From the NCBI RefSeq assembly GCF_001724135.1, contig NZ_MEDS01000025.1, forward strand, positions 248,001 to 312,000: a stretch of DNA of 64,000 bases, given 5' to 3'. The DNA is from Comamonas sp. SCN 65-56 (GTDB taxonomy: Bacteria > Pseudomonadota > Gammaproteobacteria > Burkholderiales > Burkholderiaceae_C). Below the pieces are notes generated by a model. The model was given only the letters and a program-made list of their open reading frames with translations, ran no database searches and was not told the DNA's origin. Of this stretch, positions 40,649-51,593 are shown piece after piece (the stretch's first letter is position 1; every line of letters begins with the position of its first letter). Both the position numbers and the translations under genes were made by a program.

Positions 40649-42298
40649 GTGGCCTTCCTCTTTCGACCCCGTCTCATCGATGCCCTCGCGGGCTATGACC
40701 GCACGCGCCTGATCGCCGACCTCGGCGCGGGCCTGACGGTTGCCGTCGTCGCGCTGCCGCTGGCGATGGCGTTTGCGATTGCCTCAGGGCTCAAGCCCGA
40801 GGCCGGCATCTTCACCACCATCATCGCCGGCTTTCTCGTGGCGCTGCTGGGCGGCAGCCGGGTGCAGATCGGCGGGCCGGCCGGTGCCTTCATCGTCATC
40901 GTCTACGGCATCGTGCAGCAGTACGGCGTGGCCAACCTCATCATCGCCACCGCGCTTTCGGGCGTGCTGCTGTTTGCCATGGGTGTGCTGCGGCTGGGCA
41001 CGCTGGTGCGCTTCATCCCGGTGGCGGTGATCACCGGCTTCACCAACGGCATTGCGGTGCTGATAGCGCTGTCGCAAATCAAGGATTTCCTGGGCCTCAG
41101 GATTGCCAGCATGCCGGCGGATTTTTTCGGCATGCTGGCGGCCTTGTGGGAGCACGCGCACACGCTCAATGGCTGGGCTCTGGGCATCGCGCTGGCGTGT
41201 CTGGCCATCATCGTGGTCTGGCAGCACGCCATGCCGTCGCTGGGGGCGCGCGCCCCGTTTTCCGGAAAACTCAATACCGTGCCTGGCGCCATCGTGGCGC
41301 TGGTGAGTGCTACGATCGCAGTAGCATGGTTCCAACTTCCGGTGGAAACCATTGGCAGCCGCTTCGGCGGCATTCCCGCAGCATTGCCGGCGTTTGCACT
41401 GCCGGATTTTTCGTGGGAGTCGGCGCGCTTCGTGCTGATGCCGGCGATCACGCTGGCGCTGCTGGGCGCGATCGAATCACTGCTGTGCGCGCGCGTGGCC
41501 GACGGCATGATCCAGGATCGGCATGACCCCAATCAGGAGCTGATGGCGCAGGGCATCGCCAACTTCGTCGTGCCCTTCTTCGGCGGCATGCCCGCCACCG
41601 GCACGATTGCGCGTACCGTCACCAATGTGAAAAGCGGCGCCACCAGCCCGGTCGCCGGCATGGTGCATGCGCTGGTGCTGCTGGTGGTGATTCTCGTGGC
41701 CGCGCCGCTGGCCAGCTCCATACCGCTGGCGTGCCTCGCCGCCATCCTGCTGCATGTGGCGTGGAACATGGGTGAGTGGCGCGCTTTTGCCCACCTGCGC
41801 CATCTCACCGTGCCCTACCGCGTCACGCTGCTGTCGGTGTTTTTTCTCACCGTGGTGTTCGATCTGACGGTGGCGGTGCAGGTGGGCATTCTCGCGGCCT
41901 GCGTGACCTTCATCTGGCGCATGGCCAAGCTCACGCGGGCCGAGCCGCTGGCGCCACCCGAGCTCCTCGACCTGGCTGGACAAGTGCATGCCTGGCGCCT
42001 CGTCGGGCCATTGTTCTTCGGCTCGACCGCCGCGCTGGAATCGATTCAGGATGCACTGCCCCAGCGGGCGCTGGTGCTGGATCTCTCGGGAGTGATCTAC
42101 ATGGACACGACCGGCGCCGACGCCCTGCTTGCGCTGCTGCACACCTGTGAAAAGCGCCGCATCCCGGTATTCGCCCACGGGCTCGCCGGACAAGCGGCAG
42201 ACATGGCGCAGCGCAAATCGCTGCTTGATCAGCCCGGCGTCCAATGGCTGCCCGACCGTGCCAGCGCCATCGCGGCAGCGCGCGCGGCCTGTCAGTGA
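40649..42298 (+). CDS. SulP-family anion transporter with STAS domain
   Basis: About 549 residues. The first ~410 form a polytopic transporter with the SulP signature near ALPLAMAFAIASGLKPEAGIFTTIIAGF and GGSRVQIGGPAGAF. The C-terminus is a cytoplasmic STAS domain (LDLSGVIYMDTTGADALLALL). SulP proteins carry sulfate, bicarbonate or dicarboxylates. Start is uncertain: a GTG at 40649 with CGGAGC upstream is chosen; a GTG at 40643 or a TTG at 40607 are alternatives. It stands alone, without a carbonic anhydrase or sulfate-assimilation gene. Confidence 0.88.
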   Translation: MAFLFRPRLIDALAGYDRTRLIADLGAGLTVAVVALPLAMAFAIASGLKPEAGIFTTIIAGFLVALLGGSRVQIGGPAGAFIVIVYGIVQQYGVANLIIATALSGVLLFAMGVLRLGTLVRFIPVAVITGFTNGIAVLIALSQIKDFLGLRIASMPADFFGMLAALWEHAHTLNGWALGIALACLAIIVVWQHAMPSLGARAPFSGKLNTVPGAIVALVSATIAVAWFQLPVETIGSRFGGIPAALPAFALPDFSWESARFVLMPAITLALLGAIESLLCARVADGMIQDRHDPNQELMAQGIANFVVPFFGGMPATGTIARTVTNVKSGATSPVAGMVHALVLLVVILVAAPLASSIPLACLAAILLHVAWNMGEWRAFAHLRHLTVPYRVTLLSVFFLTVVFDLTVAVQVGILAACVTFIWRMAKLTRAEPLAPPELLDLAGQVHAWRLVGPLFFGSTAALESIQDALPQRALVLDLSGVIYMDTTGADALLALLHTCEKRRIPVFAHGLAGQAADMAQRKSLLDQPGVQWLPDRASAIAAARAACQ

Positions 42299-42319
42299 CT
42301 CTTGAGGGCAACCAGGCCC

Positions 42320-43126
42320 TCAGGCACCGCAGCACTTCTTGTATTTCTTTCCGCTGCCACATGGGCATGGGTCGTTGCGGCCAATTTTTTCGCTGGCGAT
42401 GGGCAGCGTGCGTGGCCCCAGGCTCAGGGCGATCGCGTAAAGGTCGTACACCGCCCAGATCGCCTCGCCAAAGGCCTCCACGCGCGCCTCGCTCACCGTC
42501 GGCGGGCCCTCCTCATCGTACAGATTGACGCTGGGCCGGCCTTGGTCGGCCTTGAGCAGCGCGCCCACGGTCCGGACCGCGGCGCGCATGTCGGCGGCGA
42601 TCTCCTTGTCGCGCGGCAGCGTCCACTCTTCAGCCCAGTACTCGACGGCCGCGAGAAAACCCGCGGCCCAAGCCTGGGCGAACGCGGGCGGCATCTCGTC
42701 GGCGAACACTGTGTTGCGCTCCGACTCGGGCAGGCTCAGCAAAAAGCCCTGCCAATCCACCACGCCTGGCTCAAGCGCGCGCTCGTCGTCCAGCGCCTCG
42801 ACCGGCGCCTCCAGCGCGGTGCGCACCTGTTCGGCGCGCTCCATCCAGTGCATCAGGAAATGCGTCTGCTCGCCGGGTGTGGCGAACACTGCGCCGGCGT
42901 CCATGCCGAACAGCATCGGCAGCCACTCGTCGCTGCCGACGGTGCGGCGCGTGCACAAGAGCGCGGTCATCACGCCTTCGCAAAACTCCCACTCGGGCAC
43001 ATGGCCGCCGTGGCGCTCGCTCAGCATCTCGAGCGCCCCCTCCAGCGCCGCCAGTACGGCCCCGCTCGGGCTGACAAGCTCGCCGTCGGTCGCGACGGGC
43101 GGTGGGGCGGTGGGTTCAGTCGGCAT
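42320..43126 (-). CDS. YecA/UPF0149-family protein with C-terminal SEC-C motif
   Basis: A 268-residue protein. The main part matches the UPF0149 (YgfB/YecA) helical domain ([32 protein letters not shown] and [12 protein letters not shown]). It ends in a zinc-binding SEC-C tail ([20 protein letters not shown]), as at the end of SecA. Such proteins are ribosome- or Sec-linked in some bacteria, but no role is proven for this one. Ends 21 bases from the convergent SulP gene. Confidence 0.85.
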   Translation of the reverse strand: MPTEPTAPPPVATDGELVSPSGAVLAALEGALEMLSERHGGHVPEWEFCEGVMTALLCTRRTVGSDEWLPMLFGMDAGAVFATPGEQTHFLMHWMERAEQVRTALEAPVEALDDERALEPGVVDWQGFLLSLPESERNTVFADEMPPAFAQAWAAGFLAAVEYWAEEWTLPRDKEIAADMRAAVRTVGALLKADQGRPSVNLYDEEGPPTVSEARVEAFGEAIWAVYDLYAIALSLGPRTLPIASEKIGRNDPCPCGSGKKYKKCCGA

Positions 43127-43164
43127 GCGCAGTCCTCGGGTGAGCGCGCATGGTAACCGCGCGC

Positions 43165-44076
43165 TCAGCGCCTGCGCGTGCCCAGCCAGATCACCGTGCC
43201 GACGACGATCAGCGCCCCGGCAACCTGCACCGGCGCCACCGCCTGCCCCAGCACCAGCCAGGCGATCACCAGCGCAAACACCGGTTCGACGTTGAGAATG
43301 GCCGAATGGCCCACCACGCCCAGCCGCGGCAGGACGGTAAAGAGCAGCGTGATGCCGGTGCCGTACAACACCGTCAGCAGGCCCAGGCCCCACCACCCTT
43401 GCGGCCCCACCGGCAGCGCAAACCCGCCTTGCAACCCGGCCGCTGCGCCGGCCACCACGCCCACGACCGCCATGGAGATCAGGGTCCGCACCCGCCCATC
43501 GACAGCGCCGGCTTCGTGCTGCGTCAGCACCAGCGCCAGGCCGAACATGGCCGAGGCCGACAGCGCGCAGGCCACGCCCACCCCCATCGCACGCCACTGT
43601 CCGCCGGCACCCAGGCCCGACGCGTTGCCCAGCACATCCAGCGCCAGCACCAGGCCGCAGAGGATCAAGGGCATCGCCACCAGCACGGCACGCTGCGGGC
43701 GATGGCCGTACAGCACGCGTGCCCAGAATGCCGTCATCAGGGGAAAGGTATTGAACACCAGCAATGCCAAAGCCACCGGCAAGCGTGCGACCGCGGAATA
43801 CAGCAACAGACTTTGCAGCCCCACCAGAACCCCGATGGCGACCAAGCCGCGGCGTTCGCGCCCGCTCAGGCGGTGTGCGATGCGCTGGTGCCAAACCAGC
43901 ACGCCCACCACCAGCGCCGTGCCCAGGCTGCGAAAACTCACGGCCGTCGGGACGTTCACGCCATGGTCAAACGCCAGGCGCGCCGCTACATGGTTGCTCG
44001 CCATCAGCAAGGCGATGAGCAACAGCACCACAAAGCCGACCGCCACCGGCCGCCCCTTCACCGCCATGCCTCGCAT
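43165..44076 (-). CDS. EamA (DMT superfamily) permease
   Basis: A 303-residue membrane protein with ten hydrophobic helices in two homologous EamA halves ([33 protein letters not shown] at the start of the first; the second ends [33 protein letters not shown]). Such exporters carry amino acids, metabolites or drugs. The start at 44076 or 44067 is not settled. It lies 38 bases after the SEC-C protein gene's start, same strand but probably separate. Confidence 0.83.
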   Translation of the reverse strand: MRGMAVKGRPVAVGFVVLLLIALLMASNHVAARLAFDHGVNVPTAVSFRSLGTALVVGVLVWHQRIAHRLSGRERRGLVAIGVLVGLQSLLLYSAVARLPVALALLVFNTFPLMTAFWARVLYGHRPQRAVLVAMPLILCGLVLALDVLGNASGLGAGGQWRAMGVGVACALSASAMFGLALVLTQHEAGAVDGRVRTLISMAVVGVVAGAAAGLQGGFALPVGPQGWWGLGLLTVLYGTGITLLFTVLPRLGVVGHSAILNVEPVFALVIAWLVLGQAVAPVQVAGALIVVGTVIWLGTRRR

Positions 44077-44230
44077 CGCCCCGAAACCGACGGGCAAGGC
44101 AAACCACGCAGCGCGCCTTGCTCTTGAATGTTCAAAGGGAATCCCGGTTGCATCGATGGTGTCCGCGCCGCAAGTCAGATGCGCGGCAATGCAGCCGGCG
44201 CGGCGCGGCGCGGCTGGCATCTTCGCACAC

Positions 44231-44345
44231 TCTAGGAGCCTGTCGGACTTGGAAATCGTCGGCTGCAAATCGACCGCAGCGGCCCATTTTTCACCGTCTT
44301 TTTGCCCAATAGCTCGGCTATTGGGCTGCAAATCCGGCAAATCCT
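44231..44345. repeat. Intergenic palindromic element upstream of the EamA gene
   Basis: Within a 380-base gap with no gene (44077-44455) lies a perfect 10-base dyad GCCCAATAGC-TCG-GCTATTGGGC (44304-44326). It is preceded by AGGAGCCTGTCGGACTTGG and GGCTGCAAATC, and GCTGCAAATC recurs right after the dyad. The T-rich run before the dyad would also allow a minus-strand terminator-like structure. It looks like a dispersed repeat unit rather than a gene. Confidence 0.45.
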
Positions 44346-44455
44346 AGTCGCGCCACATGCCGTACACCCCATCGGAAACGAAACTGGCACACTAGCCATC
44401 AGATGTCGCAACCGCGCGTCGCGCACGCGGCCAACCTTCCTCCTCCGCAGCCATC

Positions 44456-44797
44456 ATGCTCATACAAATTCTTGTGGCACTTCTGTGCACCGCGCTCCTG
44501 GGCATCGTGTTGGCAGCCTATGTGTTGCGTGGCAAGTTCGCGCCCTGGACACTCTCGCCCCTGCACGCCCTGCTCGGCGTCATCAGCCTGGCCTTGCTGG
44601 TCGCCATGCTGCTGGAGGGGGCCGCGCCGACGCGCGCGCTCTATGCACTGATCCTGCTGCTGGTGGCCGCAGGTGGTGGTTTGCTATTGGTGTCGTATCA
44701 CCTGCGCAACCGTCTGCCGCCCAGGATCATCGTCATCGCACACGCCGGCTGTGCCGTGGCCGGGTTTTTGACGCTGGCCAGTCTGCTGCTGCCATGA
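44456..44797 (+). CDS. Small four-helix membrane protein, unknown function
   Basis: A 113-residue protein with about four membrane helices separated by short basic loops. No family recognised. It overlaps the next gene by ATGA, so the two are translated together and probably work together. Confidence 0.6.
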   Translation: MLIQILVALLCTALLGIVLAAYVLRGKFAPWTLSPLHALLGVISLALLVAMLLEGAAPTRALYALILLLVAAGGGLLLVSYHLRNRLPPRIIVIAHAGCAVAGFLTLASLLLP

Positions 44798-45219
44798 GGC
44801 GCCATCCACTGCACCCGGCCCTGGTGCACTTCCCCATCGCCTGCTGGACGCTGGCCGTGGTCGCCGATTTCGCCAGCCTGCGCTGGGGCGAGGCCGCCTG
44901 GCATTGGTCGGCCGGCCTGCTGACCGTGGGCTGCCTCATGGCCCTGGTCGCGGTGATCGCCGGCATGGCGGAGATTCCGAATGTGCCCGAAGGCCGGGCG
45001 CAGCGCACCGTGAACCTGCACATGGGTCTCATGCTGGTCGCGTTCACGCTGTTCGCCACCCGGTTGCTGCTGCGCATAGAGCACACCCAGCCACTGGCGC
45101 CGGATGCAACGGCGCTGGTGCTGGACGCCCTCGGTATCACCACTCTGGTGGCCGGCGGCTGGCTGGGCGCACAACTGGTCTACCGCCACGGGGTCGGCAG
45201 CGACAGCCCGCGCCCGTAA
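44794..45219 (+). CDS. DUF2231-type membrane protein
   Basis: A 141-residue protein with four helices and the opening RRHPLHPALVHFPIACW, characteristic of DUF2231 membrane proteins. Its ATG overlaps the stop of the preceding small membrane protein. Function unknown; DUF2231 proteins are often near c-type cytochromes or copper genes, which is not the case here. Confidence 0.75.
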   Translation: MRRHPLHPALVHFPIACWTLAVVADFASLRWGEAAWHWSAGLLTVGCLMALVAVIAGMAEIPNVPEGRAQRTVNLHMGLMLVAFTLFATRLLLRIEHTQPLAPDATALVLDALGITTLVAGGWLGAQLVYRHGVGSDSPRP

Positions 45220-45269
45220 GCCAGGCACTGCCGACCGTTCCCATTCAAACACCTCTGGAGGAATCCCCA

Positions 45270-45998
45270 ATGCTCATGCATGCCTCACCCACAGCCAACG
45301 CTGGCGAAGGCGCCGCACAGGCGCAAACGGCCTCGGAGCGCATCCGCTACCGCCTCGTCAACGCCGGACAGCGCTTTTTTGCCAACGACAACATCGCCGA
45401 TTTCATCGAAGACGGCGAGATGGACGAGCTGCGCGACGAAGTGCAGGCCAGGATGCAGGAGGTGCTGCGCGCGCTGGTCATCGATACCGACAACGACCAC
45501 AACACCGGCGACACCGCGCGGCGCATGGCCAAGCTGTATCTGGATGAGGTGTTTGGCGGGCGCTACGAGACCGAGCCGCAGGTCACCGCGTTTCCCAACG
45601 TGTCACGGCTCGATCAGCTCATGATCGTCGGCCCGCTCAGCGTACGCAGCGCCTGCTCGCACCACCTGTGCCCGATCGAGGGCAAGGTCTGGATCGGCGT
45701 GCTGCCCAACCCGGCGTCGGACCTGATCGGCCTTTCGAAATACGCGCGCATCTGCGACTGGATCATGCGCCGCCCGCAGATTCAGGAAGAAGCCATCACC
45801 ATGCTGGCCGATGAGCTCGAGCGCCGCGTCAAACCCGATGGCCTGGCGGTGGTGATGCAGGCCAGCCACGCCTGCATGCACTGGCGCGGCGTGAAGGACA
45901 ACGGCGCGAAGATGACCAACTCCATCATGCGCGGCGCCTTCCTCACCAATGAGGCGCTGCGGCGCGAGTTTCTGAGCCTGGCGCGAGTGCAGGACTGA
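45270..45998 (+). CDS. folE: GTP cyclohydrolase I
   Basis: A 242-residue protein with the conserved core: zinc-site SACSHHLCPIEGKVWIG, GLSKYARI, QASHACMHWRGVKD with the second Cys, and NSIMRGAF at the end. It makes dihydroneopterin triphosphate from GTP for folate synthesis. The first ~40 residues are a variable extension. A good ribosome site CTGGAGGAA precedes the ATG. The frame is open upstream through the DUF2231 gene but that is not coding. Confidence 0.95.
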   Translation: MLMHASPTANAGEGAAQAQTASERIRYRLVNAGQRFFANDNIADFIEDGEMDELRDEVQARMQEVLRALVIDTDNDHNTGDTARRMAKLYLDEVFGGRYETEPQVTAFPNVSRLDQLMIVGPLSVRSACSHHLCPIEGKVWIGVLPNPASDLIGLSKYARICDWIMRRPQIQEEAITMLADELERRVKPDGLAVVMQASHACMHWRGVKDNGAKMTNSIMRGAFLTNEALRREFLSLARVQD

Positions 45999-46004
45999 CG
46001 CCGC

Positions 46005-47096
<1,092 letters not shown>

Positions 47097-47503
47097 TGGA
47101 TCGTGTCCCCTGTTCTGTTTGGAAGGTACGGCTAGTCTAGCCAAGCCGCCGTGCCAATGGGTCGAGTGAGGGAATGCACGCGAAATGCCTGAGCGGTGAC
47201 CTGTCTCAGGCCCCTTCCCCCTCCGGGGCTGAAGGCTGCGGCTCCAGTTCCGCGAGTGCGGAACTGGACAGCCTGAAGAGCGGCGGCGTCTCGCCGCCAG
47301 CACCGAGGCAGGGATGGGGGCTTGCATGCGCACAGCGCTGCTCTTCGGGCTCCGCAGCCCCCACCCCTACCCTCCCCCAGAGGGGGAGGGAAAACAGCCT
47401 CCAAAACCCATTCAACGAGCGTATAAAGCTACGTTTTCAGAAGCATTCCAGGTCGCCTGCTGCGTGATCGAAAATAGCCCCATCCCCCCGCTGCATTTGC
47501 CCC
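47097..47503. other. 407-base gene-free region upstream of mrp and selU
   Basis: Between divergent genes. Its middle (47206-47396) is a GC-rich repeat element, described separately. The outer parts must hold the mrp and selU promoters; none is clear by eye. Confidence 0.6.
47206..47396 (+). repeat. GC-rich paired-hairpin intergenic repeat, long copy
   Basis: Ends match the copies at 24891 and 63361 (GCCCCCACCCCTACCCTCCCCCAGAGGGGGAGGG at the right; CCCCTTCCCCCTCCGGGG at the left). The spacer is longer and holds extra perfect hairpins: TCCAGTTCCGC-GAGT-GCGGAACTGGA (47243-47268) and GGCGGCG-TC-TCGCCGCC (47282-47298). Confidence 0.7.
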
Positions 47504-48565
47504 TTGGCCCCGAACCACCCCATCCGCCCCGCAGACATCGCGCAGTTCGACACGCTGATCGACGCCCGCTCGCCCGCCGAATTCGCCGAGGACCACCTGC
47601 CCGGCGCAATCAACTGCCCGGTGCTCGACGATGCCGAGCGCGCCATCGTCGGCACGCTGCACGCGCAGCAGGGCGCGTTCGAGGCGCGCCGCGTCGGCGG
47701 TGCGATGGTCGCGGCGCACCTGGCCGAGCACCTGCGCGGCGCCTTTGCCGAGCGCCCCCCCGGCTGGCGCCCGCTGGTGTATTGCTGGCGCGGCGGCATG
47801 CGCAGCGGCGCCATGGTGCAATGGCTGCGCCTCGTCGGCTGGAAGGCGGAGCAGCTCACCGGTGGCTACAAGGCGTTTCGCCGCCACGTGATCGAACAGC
47901 TCGATGCGCTGGTGCCGCGCCTGCAGATCCGCGCCATCGTCGGCGCCACCGGCTCGGCCAAGACGCGCATCCTGCACGCGCTGGCGGCGCAGGGCGCCCA
48001 GGTGCTCGATCTTGAAGGCCTGGCGTGCCACAAGGGCTCGCTGCTGGGCAACCTGCCTGGCGTTGCGCAGCCCACACAAAAACACTTCGAAACGCAGCTC
48101 TGGTCTGCGCTGACAGCTATGGATTTGTCCAGCACCGTCTATGTCGAGGGCGAGAGCGCACGCATCGGGCGCCTGTCGCTGCCGCCGCTGCTGGTGCAGC
48201 AGTTGCGCAGCGCGCCCTGCACCGAGATCGTCGCCTCCCCCGAAGAACGCCACGGGTATCTGCTGCGCGACTACGCCTACCTGGGCGATGACCCTGCGCT
48301 GCTGTGCGAGCGGCTCGGCCTGCTGGTGGAGATGCACGGGCACGAGGTCATCGCGCGCTGGCAGGCCTGGGCCCGCGAGGGGCAGCTAGCGCCCCTGTTT
48401 GACGAGCTGATGCGGCTGCACTACGACCCGCACTACGGGCGTTCGCAAGCGCGCAATTTCCGCCAGTGGGACCGCCGCACGCAGGTGCCGGCACCCGATC
48501 TTTCGGAGGCGGGAATCGCCGCACTCGCCAGCCAGATTCTGCGCAGCCAAGCAGCCGCCGCCTAA
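47504..48565 (+). CDS. selU: tRNA 2-selenouridine synthase
   Basis: A 353-residue protein with an N-terminal rhodanese domain, catalytic Cys in VYCWRGGMRSG, and a C-terminal P-loop domain with GATGSAKT. This is the SelU/MnmH fusion that replaces the sulfur of 2-thiouridine at the tRNA wobble base with selenium, via a geranylated intermediate. The start is a TTG (no ATG fits the N-terminus). The P-loop has Ala where Gly is common (TGSAKT). selD is not in the window. Confidence 0.9.
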   Translation: MAPNHPIRPADIAQFDTLIDARSPAEFAEDHLPGAINCPVLDDAERAIVGTLHAQQGAFEARRVGGAMVAAHLAEHLRGAFAERPPGWRPLVYCWRGGMRSGAMVQWLRLVGWKAEQLTGGYKAFRRHVIEQLDALVPRLQIRAIVGATGSAKTRILHALAAQGAQVLDLEGLACHKGSLLGNLPGVAQPTQKHFETQLWSALTAMDLSSTVYVEGESARIGRLSLPPLLVQQLRSAPCTEIVASPEERHGYLLRDYAYLGDDPALLCERLGLLVEMHGHEVIARWQAWAREGQLAPLFDELMRLHYDPHYGRSQARNFRQWDRRTQVPAPDLSEAGIAALASQILRSQAAAA

Positions 48566-48587
48566 AATCGCCCCACCCAGCCTCTGG

Positions 48588-49022
48588 ATGAACACCATGA
48601 CCCGCTGCCGCCACTTCACCGCCGCCATCGCCGCCCTGGGCCTGCTGCTCGCCGCCCTGCCCGCCAGCGGCCAGCAACAGCCGCTCGCCACCACGGGTGC
48701 AGCGGCGCGCAACTTCCCGGCCAACGCACTGCGCGGTTCGGTCACTTTTGTCTCCGGCAACAAGCTGCTGCTCAACGGCAACGCCGTGCGCAGCGCGCCG
48801 GGCCTGCGCGTCTTTGACGCCAGGAACCGCCTCGTCATGCCAGGCACCCTGCGCGGCAACACCTACACCGTGCACTATGTGATGGAAGCCTCGACGCAGA
48901 TGCTGCACACCGTCTGGCTGATCACCGAGACCGAGGCCGCCAAGCCGCGCGCGGCGCCCGGCATGGTGGTGCGCAACTTCAAGTTCGAATCCGAACTCCC
49001 CGAGCCGCGCCAGCAGCGCTGA
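48588..49022 (+). CDS. Small exported protein, unknown function
   Basis: A 144-residue protein with a signal peptide ([20 protein letters not shown]) and a mature part with a regular beta-like pattern ([55 protein letters not shown]). No family recognised; homologues are probably conserved in Burkholderiales between selU and miaB. Ends in a basic Gln/Arg tail. Confidence 0.7.
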   Translation: MNTMTRCRHFTAAIAALGLLLAALPASGQQQPLATTGAAARNFPANALRGSVTFVSGNKLLLNGNAVRSAPGLRVFDARNRLVMPGTLRGNTYTVHYVMEASTQMLHTVWLITETEAAKPRAAPGMVVRNFKFESELPEPRQQR

Positions 49023-49089
49023 GCCGGCCGCCCCCCCCGCGCAGCGGCCCGGCGCGGCCGCACGTTCGCTTTTGTCAAGAGAATCCTCC

Positions 49090-50388
49090 ATGAGCAAGAA
49101 AGTCTTCATCAAAACCTTCGGCTGCCAGATGAACGAGTACGACTCGGGCAAGATGCTCGACGTGCTGGCCGACACCAAGGGCTACGAAGCCACCGACAAC
49201 CCCGACGAAGCCGATCTGGTGCTGTTCAACACCTGCTCGGTGCGCGAGAAGGCACAGGAAAAGGTCTTCAGCGACCTCGGCCGGGTCAAGCACCTCAAGG
49301 ACAAGGGCGTGCTGATCGGCGTGGCCGGTTGCGTCGCCAGCCAGGAGGGCGAGGAAATCATCAAGCGCGCGCCCTACGTCGACCTGGTCTTCGGCCCGCA
49401 GACCCTGCACCGCCTGCCGCAGATGCTGGACGCACGCCTGCGCGACAACCACCCGCAGGTGGACGTGAGCTTTCCCGAGATCGAGAAGTTCGACCATCTG
49501 CCGCCCGCGCGCACCGAAGGCTGCACCGCCTATGTCTCCATCATGGAAGGCTGCTCCAAATATTGCAGCTACTGCGTCGTGCCCTACACGCGCGGCGAGG
49601 AAATCAGCCGCCCGCTGGAAGGCGTGCTGCTGGAGGTGGCAGAACTTGCCGAACAAGGCGTGAAAGAAGTGACGCTGCTGGGGCAAAACGTCAATGCCTA
49701 CCGCGGCGCCATGGGCGAGAGCGGAGAAATCTGCGACTTTGCGCTGCTGCTGGAATACGTGGCCGAGATCCCCGGCATAGAGCGCATCCGCTACACCACC
49801 AGCCACCCCAACGACTTCACGCCACGCCTGATCCAGGCCTACGCACGCATCCCCAAACTGGTGAGCCACCTGCACCTGCCGGTGCAGCACGCGAGCGACA
49901 AGATCCTGAGCTACATGAAGCGCGGCTACACCATCGCGCAGTACAAAAAGACCATTGCCGCGCTGCGCGCCGTGCGCCCCGAGATGGCCATAGGCAGCGA
50001 CTTCATCATCGGCTTTCCGCGCGAGAGCGAAGACGACCACGCGCAACTGCTGGCGCTGATCGAGGAGCTGCGCTTTGACAACTCGTTCTCCTTCATCTTC
50101 AGCCCGCGCCCCGGCACGCCCGCAGCCAGCCTGCGCGACGACACCCCGCGCGACGTCAAGGAGCGCCGCCTGCACGAGGTGCAGGCACTGCTCAACCGCC
50201 AGATGCACGAAATCAGCGAAGAGCGCGTGGGCACGGTGCAGCGCATCCTGGTGGAAGGCCCCAGCAAGCGCGACGCCGCCGAACTGCAAGGGCGCACCGA
50301 CTGCAACCGCGTGGTGAACTTCCCCGGCCGATCGAGGTGCGCATCACCGAGGCGCGCAGCTTTACGCTCAGGGGCGAGGCAGTGGTGA
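49090..50388 (+). pseudogene. miaB: tRNA methylthiotransferase MiaB, 3' end frameshifted
   Basis: Radical SAM enzyme that adds the 2-methylthio group to i6A37 of tRNA. The N-terminal cluster cysteines ([25 protein letters not shown]) and the radical SAM motif GCSKYCSYC are intact. Near the end, in the TRAM domain, the frame reads VVNFPG and then shifts: the usual ~8-residue stretch after NFPG is missing, and the normal ending [18 protein letters not shown] continues in another frame from ~50331 to a stop at 50415-50417. The pattern fits a 22-base deletion. As read, the protein is 432 residues with a foreign 20-residue tail. A real mutation or an assembly error are both possible; the catalytic core is complete. 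Confidence 0.85.
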
Positions 50389-50417
50389 AAGCGTACGCGC
50401 TGGATCGCGCAGGCTGA

Positions 50418-50545
50418 CCAAGCACCGCTACCAGGCCGTAGGCATTCCTGCCGAATTCGAGCTGCCGGGTGACCGCGTGCTGATTCATCGCGAGGGCGCC
50501 AGGCTCATCATCGAGCCCGTGACCCGCCCCAGCAACATCTTTCGG
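50418..50545 (+). pseudogene. VapB/AbrB-type antitoxin remnant
   Basis: Directly after the miaB tail a frame reads KHRYQAVGIPAEFELPGDRVLIHREG followed by RLIIEPV, the body of a VapB-like antitoxin (swapped-hairpin AbrB fold). The N-terminal start and DNA-contact residues are missing, and the frame runs on without a proper end. No VapC toxin follows. It is a decayed toxin-antitoxin fragment. Confidence 0.65.
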
Positions 50546-50612
50546 TGGATTCCATACGGCGCCCAGACTCAAGGTCACAAGCCAAAACACCTGGCTCAAA
50601 TTTGCGTCGGCA

Positions 50613-51107
50613 TCACGTCAAAAAGCGGCTCGGTTTTCGATCGGCGTCAACAGCCTCCTTCAGCAGCTGATCCCAATCGTCGGGCGGATGACCGCTGGCC
50701 AGCATTTTCCGGAAGACCCGGTATGCATCGTCATCGCTTTCGCAGGCACGTTTCGTGTCCTCATCGTTGACCCAAACCAGCACGATGACTTTGCTGGGTG
50801 CGTGGTAGCGAAAAAACAAGCGGTACTGCTGGAAAAATTTGGCTCGAAACCAATGCTTGTAGTCGCCACCAAGCGTGTTCCCCTGCCGATAATCCGACCG
50901 CATCGGGTCTTGCGGGATGATATCGAAAGCCAGCTTGGTGATTGCCGCCAGTCGCTTGCTGGCGTTCTTCTTCACATACCCAACCGGGTCTTTCTGCTTG
51001 AGAGCCCCGACCTCCTGGACCAGTGCTGCAAGCTGAGCCAGAAACAGCGGGTGGGCGAAAACCGCCCATCCGTGGATGAGCAAAGGGGCGGGCTTGTTAT
51101 CGCTCAT
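50613..51107 (-). CDS. yhaV: Toxin YhaV (type II toxin-antitoxin, RelE-superfamily RNase)
   Basis: A 164-residue protein matching YhaV: IHGWAVFAHPLFLAQLAALVQEVGALKQKDP, then FRAKFFQQYRLFFRYHAPSKVIVLVWVNDE. YhaV cleaves RNA at ribosomes and is neutralised by PrlF. Its ATG overlaps the prlF stop. All conserved segments and a normal length are present, so it looks functional. Confidence 0.9.
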   Translation of the reverse strand: MSDNKPAPLLIHGWAVFAHPLFLAQLAALVQEVGALKQKDPVGYVKKNASKRLAAITKLAFDIIPQDPMRSDYRQGNTLGGDYKHWFRAKFFQQYRLFFRYHAPSKVIVLVWVNDEDTKRACESDDDAYRVFRKMLASGHPPDDWDQLLKEAVDADRKPSRFLT

Positions 51108-51433
51108 TCATCGTCCGCCGACAAAGTGGCATCGAGATCGACGTCGATACCACCAGTCAGCGACTGGAGGCGCTGCACGAAGCGGGCGTCAACGGCCTGT
51201 AGACGCTCCGGATGGTTGGCAATGTCACGGGCCAGGAAGCCCAGAAACTGACCGAGCAGCGGATCGTCAGCTTCGGATGCCTCGGCGCGGGTCAACACGA
51301 CCTCGCCGCCAGGGCGAATCGTGTAGTGGATTTTGTCGCGTTTGCCGAGCCTGAGAGCGCGGCGCACGGTCTCCGGGACCGTGGTCTGGTACCGGTCAGT
51401 CAGTGTGGATTCGACTTCGAGGGTGGCAGACAT
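51104..51433 (-). CDS. prlF: Antitoxin PrlF (AbrB-type)
   Basis: A 109-residue protein with an N-terminal swapped-hairpin AbrB domain (STLTDRYQTTVPETVRRALRLGKRDKIHYTI) and an acidic C-terminus. It binds YhaV and represses its own operon. Stop overlaps the yhaV start (ATGA). Promoter expected in the AT-richer 51434-51540. Confidence 0.9.
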   Translation of the reverse strand: MSATLEVESTLTDRYQTTVPETVRRALRLGKRDKIHYTIRPGGEVVLTRAEASEADDPLLGQFLGFLARDIANHPERLQAVDARFVQRLQSLTGGIDVDLDATLSADDE

Positions 51434-51593
51434 GGCGTTCTCCAAGTAAAGAGGTGAATATTTTGTATGGTAATGCAATTTCCTTGCCACACCAATGCAA
51501 ATGCATTGTCATCGCCCGTTGGCACCGTACAAATCGAAATCGGACAAACAAGCCAAGCTGGCAACAACCCCCGGGTTGATCTAAACGGATCCC

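Noticed and set aside
44232-44426. Short minus-strand open frame in the EamA upstream gap
   Set aside because: It runs through a palindromic element, has no ribosome site and no recognisable protein pattern.
45270-45998. GTP cyclohydrolase I considered as a formaldehyde-handling gene linked to O-demethylation
   Set aside because: It is a plain folE in a separate region; no formaldehyde-oxidation genes are in the window.
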